A stretch of DNA of 59,321 nucleotides from Thiospirillum jenense (GTDB lineage: Bacteria; Pseudomonadota; Gammaproteobacteria; Chromatiales; Chromatiaceae): the NCBI RefSeq assembly GCF_014145225.1, contig NZ_JABVCQ010000021.1, forward strand, positions 1-59,321, written 5' to 3'. This document shows, in pieces, positions 9,215-18,014 of the stretch (positions are counted from its first letter, which is position 1; every line of letters begins with the position of its first letter). The translations under genes were made by a program, and so were the position numbers. The notes beneath the pieces are model-generated. The model did no database searches. It was not told the origin of the DNA and saw only the letters and a program-made list of their open reading frames with translations.

Positions 9215-9289
9215 CGGGCATTCACCAATGCACTGGACGCGCATGAGTTGGCGTTATCAACCTATTATCATGGCAGCGTGTTTCATTGA

Positions 9290-9796
9290 ATGACAGGCAA
9301 GAATTCGGCTATGAGTGCGCCCGATGTGAATGATAAAACAGCCAATGATGATGTGTGGCTGCAATACGCTTTAATGCTGGCAGCGCGGGCGGAAGCGGAC
9401 GGTGAAGTGCCGGTCGGGGCGGTATTGGTGCGCGATAATGAAATCGTGGGAGAAGGCTGGAATCAAGTCATTAACCGCGCCGATCCGACTGCACATGCTG
9501 AGATTCAAGCATTACGCAATGCGGGGCACCGGTTGGGTAATTATCGCCTGCCAGATACGCAATTATTCGTGACCTTAGAACCGTGCATCATGTGTGCCGG
9601 CGCTATTATTCATGCGCGAGTGTCAACGGTGATTTACGGTGCAATGGATCCGAAAGCGGGGGCGTGTGGGAGTGTCTTTGATATATTGCCCAGTGATCGG
9701 CGGTTTAATCATTCCACCACCTGCCGGCGCGCTAGTCCGGCGAATAGTGAACACTGCGCTGATCTATTACGTCAATTCTTTCGCAAGCGCCGCTGA
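9290..9796 (+). CDS. tadA: tRNA-specific adenosine deaminase
   Basis: Deaminates A34 of tRNA-Arg(ACG) to inosine, which is needed to read CGC and CGA codons. The zinc site is plain: HAEIQAL supplies the His and catalytic Glu, and LEPCIMCAGAI gives the two cysteines. GEVPVGAVLV is the substrate-loop motif at the N-terminus. At 168 residues the length is normal. The start is uncertain: ATG at 9290 is used, but ATG at 9311 is equally possible and neither has a good ribosome-binding site. It lies 75 bases downstream of guaA. Confidence 0.93.
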   Translation: MTGKNSAMSAPDVNDKTANDDVWLQYALMLAARAEADGEVPVGAVLVRDNEIVGEGWNQVINRADPTAHAEIQALRNAGHRLGNYRLPDTQLFVTLEPCIMCAGAIIHARVSTVIYGAMDPKAGACGSVFDILPSDRRFNHSTTCRRASPANSEHCADLLRQFFRKRR

Positions 9797-9892
9797 TGTG
9801 AATGCTTTTTCATTTCAAACCAGCGGCACTGCGGCCGGCATGATGATGCCACCAATTCGGTGGTTGCCACAGAATTGGGGCATTTTCTATAA

Positions 9893-10513
9893 TTAACCTG
9901 CGCGTTTGGAAGCAATTGAACTGCGCATCAAACCCCGCACCACGAGGGTCAGAACCAATGCCGCAGCAGCAATAATAATAGTCATGGTGAATGGCTTGGC
10001 GGCGGCATCAGCAATATTAAGCTGCTTACCGATTTCGACCAGCACTGGATTGTTTTGCGGCACTGATAATAGATACGCGCAATACGTCATAAAGGTGCCG
10101 AAGAAAATCAGTTTGAAATCCACATGCACTGCCGCCAATAAACTAGCGAAGGCCAATAGATAAACCAACATCAACGAGTACTGCTGATCATTCATTAACA
10201 TGCGAATACCTTGCGTATTCAACATGTACAACAGGGCAATTAACGCACCCCAATGAATAATTTGGCGAGTCAAATACCACAAATAAGACCGATTGCCTAA
10301 ATAGGCTTGACCCCAACCTGATCCTAATGAAATCAGGGCAACTAACACAATATACATTTCCCAATACCGAGAAATGCCCGCCACTCCTTGTCCGGATAAT
10401 CCATACAGGATAATTGCGACGGCGTATAAAATGATTGAAGGCGTTAAACTAAACAATGACGATCCCCCTCTGCTGCTTGTTGCGGATGCGACGGTACTTG
10501 GTGATAGGGACAC
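9893..10513 (-). CDS. Hypothetical polytopic inner-membrane protein
   Basis: A 206-residue protein that I do not recognise. After a Ser/Thr-rich N-terminus of about 25 residues come roughly five or six hydrophobic helices, including IILYAVAIILYGLSG, MYIVLVALISLGSG, LALLYMLNTQG-like and YLLAFASLLAAVHV segments. The last helix, MTIIIAAAALVLTLVVRGL, is followed by a short basic tail. No signature residues are visible. It is convergent with tadA and preceded by a long non-coding region, so it probably has its own promoter. Confidence 0.6.
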   Translation of the reverse strand: MSLSPSTVASATSSRGGSSLFSLTPSIILYAVAIILYGLSGQGVAGISRYWEMYIVLVALISLGSGWGQAYLGNRSYLWYLTRQIIHWGALIALLYMLNTQGIRMLMNDQQYSLMLVYLLAFASLLAAVHVDFKLIFFGTFMTYCAYLLSVPQNNPVLVEIGKQLNIADAAAKPFTMTIIIAAAALVLTLVVRGLMRSSIASKRAG

Positions 10514-11087
10514 GGTGATTTCTCCCCTGTGAATACAGAACGCGGCTCATTATAAAGATCGGGCGATGCGTGTCGTCACACACCGCATGGCGCTTGACGT
10601 CCAACGCCCCGCTAGTGTGAGCGCGCCCAGACCACCTCAAACAACCAAGTCTGGTTTGGAATCCAAGTCACACGCGCCGCTGCAACCAAATCACGAGAGC
10701 AAAGCGACCGCTCGACCCCCACCGACTGCACACAACTTCATGTGACAAATTCCACGCGAAAATGTACAGTTTTTTAATGGACTGCACAAGTCTAACTGAT
10801 TGGTTAAACGCAAACACTGCCAGCGTGTGCGCACTAATGGTAATCTTTCACGCCATGCAGGCGACGTTCGGCAATGCGCCCGCGAAACTTTATTGCAGCC
10901 AATCGGTCCGGGAAATATCACCCAAACCCAATGTTGGTGTCGGCAATACCGTATCAAATCATGGGGGTTAACCGACCTGTCAGCAGGTAAAGCCGTTAAT
11001 ACGCGCCCCCGCTGGACCAATTGTTTTATTGTGCCTCAGTATTAACCCTTTCTTCCACTGATAATTGAAATCAATTGAGATGTCATT
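10514..11087. other. Long intergenic region with nested inverted repeats
   Basis: About 570 bases between divergent genes. Nested repeats are visible: GTGTGA (10615-10620) pairs with TCACAC (10668-10673), and inside them CCAGAC (10627-10632) pairs with GTCTGG (10649-10654). No tRNA, rRNA or recognised riboswitch was found. An ORF at 10762-10971 has no family resemblance and no ribosome-binding site. The region must include the promoters of both flanking genes. Confidence 0.45.
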
Positions 11088-12281
11088 ATGAACATTAAAC
11101 TTTCCGCTCGGGTTCAGGCGGTCAAACCCTCCGCAACATTGGCAATTACCGCCCGTGCTAAAGAATTGCGCGCCGCCGGTCACGACGTGATTGGTCTGGG
11201 TGCCGGCGAACCGGACTTTGATACCCCTCAACACATTAAAGATGCGGCGATTCAAGCGATTCAAAATGGCTTTACCAAATACACCGCCGTTGATGGCACG
11301 CCCGAATTAAAGCGCGCCGTTATTGCCAAATTCGAGCGCGAAAATCAATTGCAATTCACGCCTGATCAAGTGTTGGTGTCATGCGGCGGAAAACAAAGTT
11401 TTTATAATCTTGCCCAAGCGGTATTGGATCCGGGCGATGAAGTTGTCATTCCCTCACCCTATTGGGTATCCTATCCTGACATGGTTATATTAGCCGGCGC
11501 GGCGCCCACATTCGTTCACGCCGGCGCTGATCAACAATTCAAAATCACGCCCAATCAATTAAAAGCCGCGCTGACTGATCGCACCCGTTTGGTCGTGATT
11601 AATAGCCCCTCTAATCCCACCGGCATGGCCTATAGCGCCGATGAATTAGCGGCGTTCGGGGTGGTATTAAAAGAATATCCCCGCGTGTTAATTGCCACCG
11701 ATGACATGTATGAACACATTCGTTGGAATACCGACACGCCGTTTGTCAATATCCTCAATGTCTGTCCTGAATTAGAACCGCGCACCCTTGTATTAAATGG
11801 CGTGTCCAAAGCCTATTCAATGACCGGCTGGCGGATTGGGTATGCCGGCGGCCCGGCACCAATTATTAAAGCCATGAAAAAAATCCAATCTCAAAGCACC
11901 TCCAATCCAACCTCGATTGCACAGGTTGCAGCGCAGGCAGCATTAGAAGGATCACAAGAATGTATTAAAGAAATGGTGGCGGCATTTAAACAACGCCATG
12001 ACATGGTGGTTAAAGCATTAAATGACATCGCCGGCATTGAATGCCTACCAACCGACGGCACCTTTTATGTCTTCCCCCGCGTACAAGGGTTAATAGACGC
12101 ATTGGACAAGGTGAATAATGATTTGGATTTGGCTGAAGTCTTAATTGAACGAGCGGGCGTGGCGATTGTGCCAGGCTCGGCATTTGGATTAAATGGCTAC
12201 GCTCGAATTTCCATTGCCACCAGCACCGATAATTTGACCCAAGCGATTGCGCGCATTGCGAAACTGGCAGCGACGGTGTAG
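11088..12281 (+). CDS. aspC: Class I pyridoxal-phosphate aminotransferase (aspartate aminotransferase)
   Basis: Transfers amino groups between aspartate (and possibly prephenate or aromatic acids) and 2-oxoglutarate in the cytoplasm. The 397 residues follow the type I-gamma/alpha short form starting MNIKLSARVQAVKPSATLAI. GLGAGEPDFDTPQHIK is near residue 37. VINSPSNPTG is near 174 and IATDDMYEHI is near 203. VSKAYSMTGWRIGY near 239-252 contains the lysine that binds PLP. The C-terminal substrate arginine lies in GYARISIATS. This subgroup includes enzymes that also act as prephenate aminotransferases; specificity cannot be told from sequence alone. Confidence 0.92.
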   Translation: MNIKLSARVQAVKPSATLAITARAKELRAAGHDVIGLGAGEPDFDTPQHIKDAAIQAIQNGFTKYTAVDGTPELKRAVIAKFERENQLQFTPDQVLVSCGGKQSFYNLAQAVLDPGDEVVIPSPYWVSYPDMVILAGAAPTFVHAGADQQFKITPNQLKAALTDRTRLVVINSPSNPTGMAYSADELAAFGVVLKEYPRVLIATDDMYEHIRWNTDTPFVNILNVCPELEPRTLVLNGVSKAYSMTGWRIGYAGGPAPIIKAMKKIQSQSTSNPTSIAQVAAQAALEGSQECIKEMVAAFKQRHDMVVKALNDIAGIECLPTDGTFYVFPRVQGLIDALDKVNNDLDLAEVLIERAGVAIVPGSAFGLNGYARISIATSTDNLTQAIARIAKLAATV

Positions 12282-12400
12282 CGCCCGCTTAATTTAAGTG
12301 CCACACCTCAATACGCCGCGTGACGTGAAGCATCATTGCAGGATTACTCCGCGTCATTCGGCGAATTGTCATTTAACCCAGCAACAAATGCCGCGCTTTA

Positions 12401-13672
12401 TCATTCGGTTTCATTTGCCCGTTGCGCCCACACCGCATACAACGGATCAGACAATGCCATTTGTTCGGCATATTTATCATCATCCGGCCGCGGCAAGCCC
12501 CGCACACTCAAGGTTTCTAATGCCGTGAACCCGCCCGCCATTAAAAAGTATTCTAATACCAGCCCCGGCCGCTCAAACTCGTGAACGCCTTCCCACAAAT
12601 GAATTGCTTTGGTGGGAAACCAGCGATTAGAAAAGGCAATAACACACACGCCACCTGGGTTTAATACGCGGGCAATTTCTTTGAAAACGGCAACCGGTTC
12701 AATTAAATACTCCACCGATAAACTGCAAATCACTGCATCAAAACTGGCGCTGGTAAAGGGCAATTGCGGCGCGTGATTGAGATCGTGAACTACGCGCTCG
12801 GTTAATTGCGGATTGGCATCTAATTCGGCTTGATTTAATCCCAACCCAACCAGCGCGGATAATTCCAATGTCGGTGGCAAATGCGATTGCCAACTGCTCA
12901 TTAAATCCAATACGCGCCCCTTATTTGGAAGCAATTGACCGTATAAGTTTTGCAATTGCAGTTGCGCGGTGTTATCGAGATGGGCGATTAAACGTGATTC
13001 ATTATAAAACGTCGTGTCTGGGCGGCCGTCTTTACGCAAAAACGGTAAATCTGACCAAAAATCCGTTGGGAAATCACGCCAGCGCGTTTGCATCCCCGGT
13101 CCATTATTGGTCAATAATTCAATTAAATCATTAGAGCGGCCACCGCGCTCTTCTCCTTGCTGATAAATGCCATTGACCGTTAATTGCAATTCGAGTGGAT
13201 AATTTGCCAGCGGGTGATTAAAATCAGCATGAAATTCGTTGGGTAAGCGGTGCGGTTGATTTGGATGAGCGGCAAGATCAATCATGCGGAATGGATTGCG
13301 ATCTTCAGAAAAAACGCCGGCAACTGATTGTAAAATACCACGCGGATAAAAGCGTCCACTGCGCGGATAAACGGGCGCCCGTCCACTAAAACGTCCATTA
13401 AATTGGCGTGGTGCTAATCGAAATACTTTACGTTCATCGGATGCGGGTAATAATTCACCCGTCGCAAACTGATAAGTTTTTTGATAACCAAGCGGCTGTT
13501 GCGGTAAGTCTTGCTCAATCACTCTGGGCAATAGATCGCGCCATAAGTTAATGCGATTAGCATAAAAAATATCGCAATGTTTAGCAATCACGCTGCGCCA
13601 ATGTAATGCGCAGCGTAATTGAATCAGGGTATTGCTATCTATTTGCGTGGCAGGTGTCAGTTCCGGCGGCAT
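12401..13672 (-). CDS. SlyD/FKBP-like domain fused to class I SAM-dependent methyltransferase
   Basis: A 423-residue, two-part protein. Residues ~78-170 resemble the tail of a SlyD-type FKBP: RKVFRLAPRQFNGRF, then FHADFNHPLANYPLELQLTV, which recalls the 'NHPLAGxxLxFxVxV' end of SlyD. Residues ~245-400 are a Methyltransf_11-type domain: GRVLDLMSSWQSHLP (motif I, lacking the usual GxGxG glycines), LPFTSASFDAVICSLSVEYL (motif IV) and ARVLNPGGVCVIAFSNRWFP. The altered motif I may weaken SAM binding or mark a subfamily. The substrate is unknown. It is divergent from another methyltransferase at 13771, with about 100 bases between them. Confidence 0.7.
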   Translation of the reverse strand: MPPELTPATQIDSNTLIQLRCALHWRSVIAKHCDIFYANRINLWRDLLPRVIEQDLPQQPLGYQKTYQFATGELLPASDERKVFRLAPRQFNGRFSGRAPVYPRSGRFYPRGILQSVAGVFSEDRNPFRMIDLAAHPNQPHRLPNEFHADFNHPLANYPLELQLTVNGIYQQGEERGGRSNDLIELLTNNGPGMQTRWRDFPTDFWSDLPFLRKDGRPDTTFYNESRLIAHLDNTAQLQLQNLYGQLLPNKGRVLDLMSSWQSHLPPTLELSALVGLGLNQAELDANPQLTERVVHDLNHAPQLPFTSASFDAVICSLSVEYLIEPVAVFKEIARVLNPGGVCVIAFSNRWFPTKAIHLWEGVHEFERPGLVLEYFLMAGGFTALETLSVRGLPRPDDDKYAEQMALSDPLYAVWAQRANETE

Positions 13673-13770
13673 AAATCATCTCCATCAGGGCGCGGGTTGA
13701 GTGTACAATCAGTAAAACTGATACGGCTTTAAGGTGAACAAGTCATTATTATTAAGGGAGTTACCAACGC

Positions 13771-14523
13771 ATGTTTGAACAATGTCTTTGGCAAGCGGAT
13801 CGCATGTTGTTAAACAACCATGTGTTTCGGTTGCAGCATTATTTGAATGCTGATTGGGAGTTGGGCGATCAGTGTTTTGTGTTTTATAAAATCAAATCTT
13901 TGATTGATGAATATCAACGCTTGTTCCATTCTAACCCAAATTTCACTGTTAATCACTTGTTAGAATTAGGCCTGTGGGAAGGCGGCAGTGCGGCGTTTTG
14001 GTTTGAATGCCTGAAGCCACAAAAGCTGGTGGGTGTGGATATTGCTATTCGGGATAATTCGGCTTATTTTAATCAGTATCTTGAACAAAATCATTTGACA
14101 GAACGATTAAAATTGTATTGGGGCGTGAGTCAAGATGATAAAGCAAAGTTGCGCGAATTGGTTGAACATGAATTCAATAACAGCCTTGATTTAGTCATTG
14201 ATGATGCGTCGCATTTATATCAACCTACTAAAGCGAGTTTTGAGATTTTATTTCCATTACTGCGTCCGGGTGGATTATACATTATTGAAGATTGGGCATG
14301 GGGACATTGGCGCAAGTTTCAATTGCCCGGCTCCGAGTGGTCACGCGCTGCGGAATTAACTAATTTGGTTTTTGAATTGGTACAGGCGGTCGGCACCAGT
14401 CGTCAGTTATTTCGACAAGTGACCATTTTTCCAGGATTTGTAGTGATTGAACGCGGCGATGCGGTATTGCCAACGCAGGTGCCATTGGTATTGCAGGATC
14501 ATATCTATCGGCGCGATGCTTGA
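13771..14523 (+). CDS. Class I SAM-dependent methyltransferase
   Basis: A 250-residue cytoplasmic protein with a Rossmann-type methyltransferase core (Methyltransf_24-like). Motif I is LLELGLWEGGSAAFWFECL near residues 63-81. The acidic ribose-binding strand is LVGVDIAIRDN. LDLVIDDASHLYQPTKASFE and LLRPGGLYIIEDWAWGHWRK form the catalytic-side motifs; the DDASH and EDW residues are typical of CmcI/O-methyltransferase-like enzymes. The substrate is unknown, but small-molecule or sugar O-methylation is likely from the family. A good GGGAG lies ahead of the ATG. A restriction-modification pair follows on the same strand. Confidence 0.75.
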   Translation: MFEQCLWQADRMLLNNHVFRLQHYLNADWELGDQCFVFYKIKSLIDEYQRLFHSNPNFTVNHLLELGLWEGGSAAFWFECLKPQKLVGVDIAIRDNSAYFNQYLEQNHLTERLKLYWGVSQDDKAKLRELVEHEFNNSLDLVIDDASHLYQPTKASFEILFPLLRPGGLYIIEDWAWGHWRKFQLPGSEWSRAAELTNLVFELVQAVGTSRQLFRQVTIFPGFVVIERGDAVLPTQVPLVLQDHIYRRDA

Positions 14524-14572
14524 GTGATTTTCGGGAAATTGTAGTGGCGGTATATTGGTTAATGATGATGCC

Positions 14573-15397
14573 ATGAAATTAATCACCGATATTTATCTTG
14601 GCGACAGTTATGAGCAGCTACAATTATTGCCAGACTGCTCGGTTGATCTGATTTTCACTTCGCCGCCCTATGCCGATCAGCGCAAAACAACCTATGGCGG
14701 GGTGCAGCCGACAGTTTACGTTGAATGGTTTTTACCGATTGCAGCAGAATTATTGCGGGTATTAAAACCCTCCGGCACTTTTGTATTAAACATTAAAGAA
14801 AAGGTCGTCAATGGTGAGCGTAGTACCTATGTGTTGGAATTGATTTTAGCGTTGCGGCAGCAGGGTTGGTTGTGGACTGAAGAGTTTATTTGGCACAAAA
14901 AGAATTGCTATCCCGGTAAGTGGCCAAATCGCTTTCGTGATGCGTGGGAACGGTTATTACAATTTAATAAACAACGGCAATTCTCGATGTATCAAGAGGC
15001 GGTGATGGTGCCGATGGGCGATTGGGCAACCGGGCGATTGAAACATCTGTCGAACACGGATCAATTGCGCGATACATCGCGGGTTGGCAGCGGATTTGGA
15101 AAAAAAGTATCGAATTGGTTGACCCGCACTCAAGCCTATCCAACCAATGTATTACATTTAGCGACCGAATGCAGCAATAAACAACACAGCGCGGCCTTTC
15201 CCGAAGCTTTGCCTGAATGGTTTATTCAGTTATTTACACAAGAGCAGGATACCGTGTTGGATCCATTTATGGGGTCTGGCACGACGTTAATTGTTGCCCA
15301 CCGAATGAAACGCCACACGATTGGGATTGATATTGTGCCAGAATATTGTGAGATGGTGAGAAAAAAATTAAACGAAACTGAGTTGTATTTGATTTAA
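14573..15397 (+). CDS. DNA methyltransferase of a type II restriction-modification system (beta class, N4-cytosine or N6-adenine)
   Basis: Protects host DNA from the restriction enzyme encoded 18 bases downstream. The order of motifs is beta class: catalytic motif IV LIFTSPPYADQRKTTYGG near residue 25, and SAM-binding motif I DPFMGSGTTLIVAH near 229. SPPY favours N4-cytosine methylation but N6-adenine is also possible. Methionine at 14573 (MKLITDIYLGDSYEQL) is chosen because family members begin with such a strand; TTG at 14555 would add six residues. A central variable segment (about 110-205) probably recognises the target. Confidence 0.88.
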   Translation: MKLITDIYLGDSYEQLQLLPDCSVDLIFTSPPYADQRKTTYGGVQPTVYVEWFLPIAAELLRVLKPSGTFVLNIKEKVVNGERSTYVLELILALRQQGWLWTEEFIWHKKNCYPGKWPNRFRDAWERLLQFNKQRQFSMYQEAVMVPMGDWATGRLKHLSNTDQLRDTSRVGSGFGKKVSNWLTRTQAYPTNVLHLATECSNKQHSAAFPEALPEWFIQLFTQEQDTVLDPFMGSGTTLIVAHRMKRHTIGIDIVPEYCEMVRKKLNETELYLI

Positions 15398-15415
15398 CTA
15401 GAATGGAGTTAGAGT

Positions 15416-16144
15416 GTGACAATCGACATTGACTGTGTGTATGGATACGTTGAAAACAATATTGGCAATTTTCATCAAAAACGTATTGAAAGTCTTGATA
15501 AACTAAAATTGGACAAAATTCTCAAGCGGAAAAATCCGTATTTATTTAAAGCAAAATATGTTTTAACGGCTGAACAAATCGTAAAGGGATTAGTGGATGC
15601 ACACATCTCATCAAATGAAGAAACGTTATTTGGAAACTGGTTGGAAGGTTTAGCAGTTTTTATCAATGATCGGGTTTATAGCGGGCGTAAATCTGGGATC
15701 ACTGGTATTGATCTTGAGTTTGATAAAGACTCGATCAGATATATTGTGAGCATTAAATCAGGGCCAAACTGGGGTAACAGTTCTCAAGTTAAAAAAATGC
15801 TGACAGATTTTAAAACTGCTAAAAAAATACTGCGCACCAGCAATTCACAATTAAATGTTGTTGCAGTCAATGGTTGCTGCTACGGTCAAGACAAGCATCC
15901 AGATAAAGGTGATTATTTCAAATACTGTGGACAACAATTTTGGGAGTTTATTTCTGGCGACGATAAGCTATTCACAGAGATTATTGAACCAATTGGTTAC
16001 AAAGCCAAAGAGCGAAACGATGATTTTATTCAGTCTTATGCGCAGGTAATCAATAAATTCACTAGAGAGTTTGCCAATTTGTTTTGCAAGGACACTGGAG
16101 AAATTGATTGGCAACATCTCGTGTCATTCAACTCTGGGAGTTAA
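15416..16144 (+). CDS. Type II restriction endonuclease, EcoO109I-like
   Basis: A 242-residue, AT-rich gene starting with GTG, 18 bases after the methyltransferase stop. It contains SGITGIDLEFDKDSIRYIVS followed by IKSGPNWGNSSQVKKMLTDF, which resembles the PD-(D/E)xK catalytic core of the EcoO109I family. In this core the aspartate of GIDLEF and the lysine of SIKSG would bind metal and cut DNA. GNWLEGLAVFINDRV precedes the core. EcoO109I recognises RGGNCCY, but target specificity here is unknown; that enzyme pairs with a C5 methylase, whereas this gene has a beta-class amino-methylase. Codon use differs from neighbours, consistent with transfer. Confidence 0.72.
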   Translation: MTIDIDCVYGYVENNIGNFHQKRIESLDKLKLDKILKRKNPYLFKAKYVLTAEQIVKGLVDAHISSNEETLFGNWLEGLAVFINDRVYSGRKSGITGIDLEFDKDSIRYIVSIKSGPNWGNSSQVKKMLTDFKTAKKILRTSNSQLNVVAVNGCCYGQDKHPDKGDYFKYCGQQFWEFISGDDKLFTEIIEPIGYKAKERNDDFIQSYAQVINKFTREFANLFCKDTGEIDWQHLVSFNSGS

Positions 16145-16148
16145 TCAC

Positions 16149-16889
16149 ATGATAAACCCACTGATATTAACGACCACTTGCATCGCGGTATCAATCACGC
16201 CGCTTACACTCATTGCGGCGGAACGATTATTATACGCAGATGGTCAAGATGTTGGCTATCAACCAGCACCAGATGCCGGGCGTGATTTTGCGATGTTTCA
16301 AACCGAGCGCGATGAATTGCACACGGTGTATCTATTAAATTGTCGTACTAAACAATTCTTGTGGACCAAAGGATTTAATACCCGCACTGGTGAACGCATT
16401 CAATCCACCGCCAATGCGCAATGGCAACCATTGAATAACACAAGCACCATTGCCAATGCCGTTTATCACGCTATTTGTCCGCAATTACTCAATCCGGTTG
16501 TTAAACAAAATCCACCAGTCACACCCGCGCCAATTGTGAATGAACCACCACCGGCGGCAATTGAACCAGCGCCAGCAGCGAATACTCCCCAAGATGATTT
16601 ACCGTCCGCAACTGAAGTGGCAACCTATGATGGATTATTAACTATTGGTGAGCCGCGCTCTTCAATTGCTGTATTGAGTGCCGGCAGTGGTGATTTAATG
16701 CTGTTTGTATTCAACACCGCCTCGCCGGTCGGCGAGCGTATTCGCGCCGTCTGTCAAAATCGCAAAGGGTGTCAATTCACTGGTACAATTCGCTGGTTGG
16801 AAACCATTCCGCCAGTAGAAGATAGCGGTAATGCCTCGGCGGCGGCTGAAATTATGGCGGTATCTGCCGTCAAACCAATGGCATTTTAA
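16149..16889 (+). CDS. Secreted hypothetical protein
   Basis: Not recognised with certainty. The start at 16149 (GGGAG about 9 bases upstream) gives 246 residues with a signal-peptide-like N-terminus (MINPLILTTTCIAVSITPLT, cleavage near A23-E25). A first globular part of ~90 residues contains VYLLNCRTKQFLW and ends IANAVYHAIC; its Cys spacing and aromatic pattern vaguely recall surface-adhesin-E-like domains. A Pro/Ala-rich linker (about 125-160) leads to a second small domain with a Cys pair (VCQNRKGC). It is likely periplasmic or outer-surface. It follows the restriction gene by four bases. Confidence 0.5.
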   Translation: MINPLILTTTCIAVSITPLTLIAAERLLYADGQDVGYQPAPDAGRDFAMFQTERDELHTVYLLNCRTKQFLWTKGFNTRTGERIQSTANAQWQPLNNTSTIANAVYHAICPQLLNPVVKQNPPVTPAPIVNEPPPAAIEPAPAANTPQDDLPSATEVATYDGLLTIGEPRSSIAVLSAGSGDLMLFVFNTASPVGERIRAVCQNRKGCQFTGTIRWLETIPPVEDSGNASAAAEIMAVSAVKPMAF

Positions 16890-16925
16890 TGCCGAATTTC
16901 AATCAATTAACTGGAGTAATCAGTC

Positions 16926-18014
16926 TTGAGTCATTCTGTTTTAATTCTCCCCGGTGATGGGATTGGACCGGAAATCGTGGCCGAAGCGGTTAAAGTGTTA
17001 ATCACTTTGCGCGATGAATTTGCATTAAATATCACGCTCGAACACGCGCTGGTCGGCGGGGCGGCGTATGAGGCGAGCGGTCATCCGTTGCCGCCGGCGA
17101 CGCTCGATTTGGCTCGCGCTGCCGATGCCGTGCTACTCGGCGCGGTCGGCGGGCCGCAGTGGGAGGCGCTGCCCATCGCGCTTCGCCCCGAAAAAGGTCT
17201 GCTCGGGCTGCGCGGCGAGTTGGGATTATTTGCCAATTTGCGCCCGGCAATTTTGTACCCGCAACTGGCCGCCGCCTCGACGCTGAAACCAGAAATCGTC
17301 GCTGGGTTGGACATTTTGATCGTGCGCGAATTGACCGGCGACATTTATTTTGGACAGCCGCGTGGCATCGAAACGCTGCCGAGTGGCGAAAAACGCGGTC
17401 TGAATTCAATGGTTTACACCGAATCCGAGATCGAGCGCATCTGCCACGTCGCCTTTGCCGCCGCCCGCCAACGCCAGCACCGCGTCTGCTCAGTGGACAA
17501 GGCGAACGTGTTGGAATGCACCGAATTATGGCGTGAGGTCGCCACCCGCGTCGGCCGCGACTACCCCGACGTGCAACTCAATCACCTGTACGTTGACAAC
17601 GCCGCCATGCAATTGGTGCGCGCCCCCAAACAATTCGACGTGATCGTCACCGGCAACCTATTTGGCGACATCTTGTCGGATGCGGCCGCGATGTTGACGG
17701 GATCCATCGGCATGTTGCCAAGTGCGTCACTCGACGCCAACCACAAAGGCATGTACGAACCAATTCACGGTTCCGCCCCCGACATCGCCGGCCGCGGCGT
17801 CGCCAACCCGCTCGCCACTATTTTATCCGTCGCCATGATGCTACGTTATTCACTCGCCGCCCCCGCGCTCGCCGACTTGGTGGAAAAAGCGGTCGTGCGG
17901 GTACTGGATCGCGGGTTGCGCACCGCTGACATCGCCGCAGCCGGCACAGAAACCGTCGGCACCGCGCAAATGGGCGACGCAGTCATCACTGCATTACGGG
18001 AATTAAACACATGA
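16926..18014 (+). CDS. leuB: 3-Isopropylmalate dehydrogenase
   Basis: Oxidatively decarboxylates 3-isopropylmalate with NAD+ in leucine synthesis. It opens [19 protein letters not shown]. It carries [24 protein letters not shown] (substrate arginine and tyrosine), SVDKANVLE (catalytic lysine) and [20 protein letters not shown] (metal aspartates). Length 362 is normal. The start is TTG, supported by GGAG 9 bases upstream. leuC and leuD are not adjacent. The gene is visibly GC-rich, with unusually dense shadow frames. Its stop overlaps the citrate synthase start (ATGA), so the two are probably one operon. Confidence 0.95.
   Translation: MSHSVLILPGDGIGPEIVAEAVKVLITLRDEFALNITLEHALVGGAAYEASGHPLPPATLDLARAADAVLLGAVGGPQWEALPIALRPEKGLLGLRGELGLFANLRPAILYPQLAAASTLKPEIVAGLDILIVRELTGDIYFGQPRGIETLPSGEKRGLNSMVYTESEIERICHVAFAAARQRQHRVCSVDKANVLECTELWREVATRVGRDYPDVQLNHLYVDNAAMQLVRAPKQFDVIVTGNLFGDILSDAAAMLTGSIGMLPSASLDANHKGMYEPIHGSAPDIAGRGVANPLATILSVAMMLRYSLAAPALADLVEKAVVRVLDRGLRTADIAAAGTETVGTAQMGDAVITALRELNT

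Noticed and set aside
10762..10971. A 69-codon plus-strand ORF in the long gap
   Set aside because: No ribosome-binding site and no family resemblance; overlapping frames are equally open.
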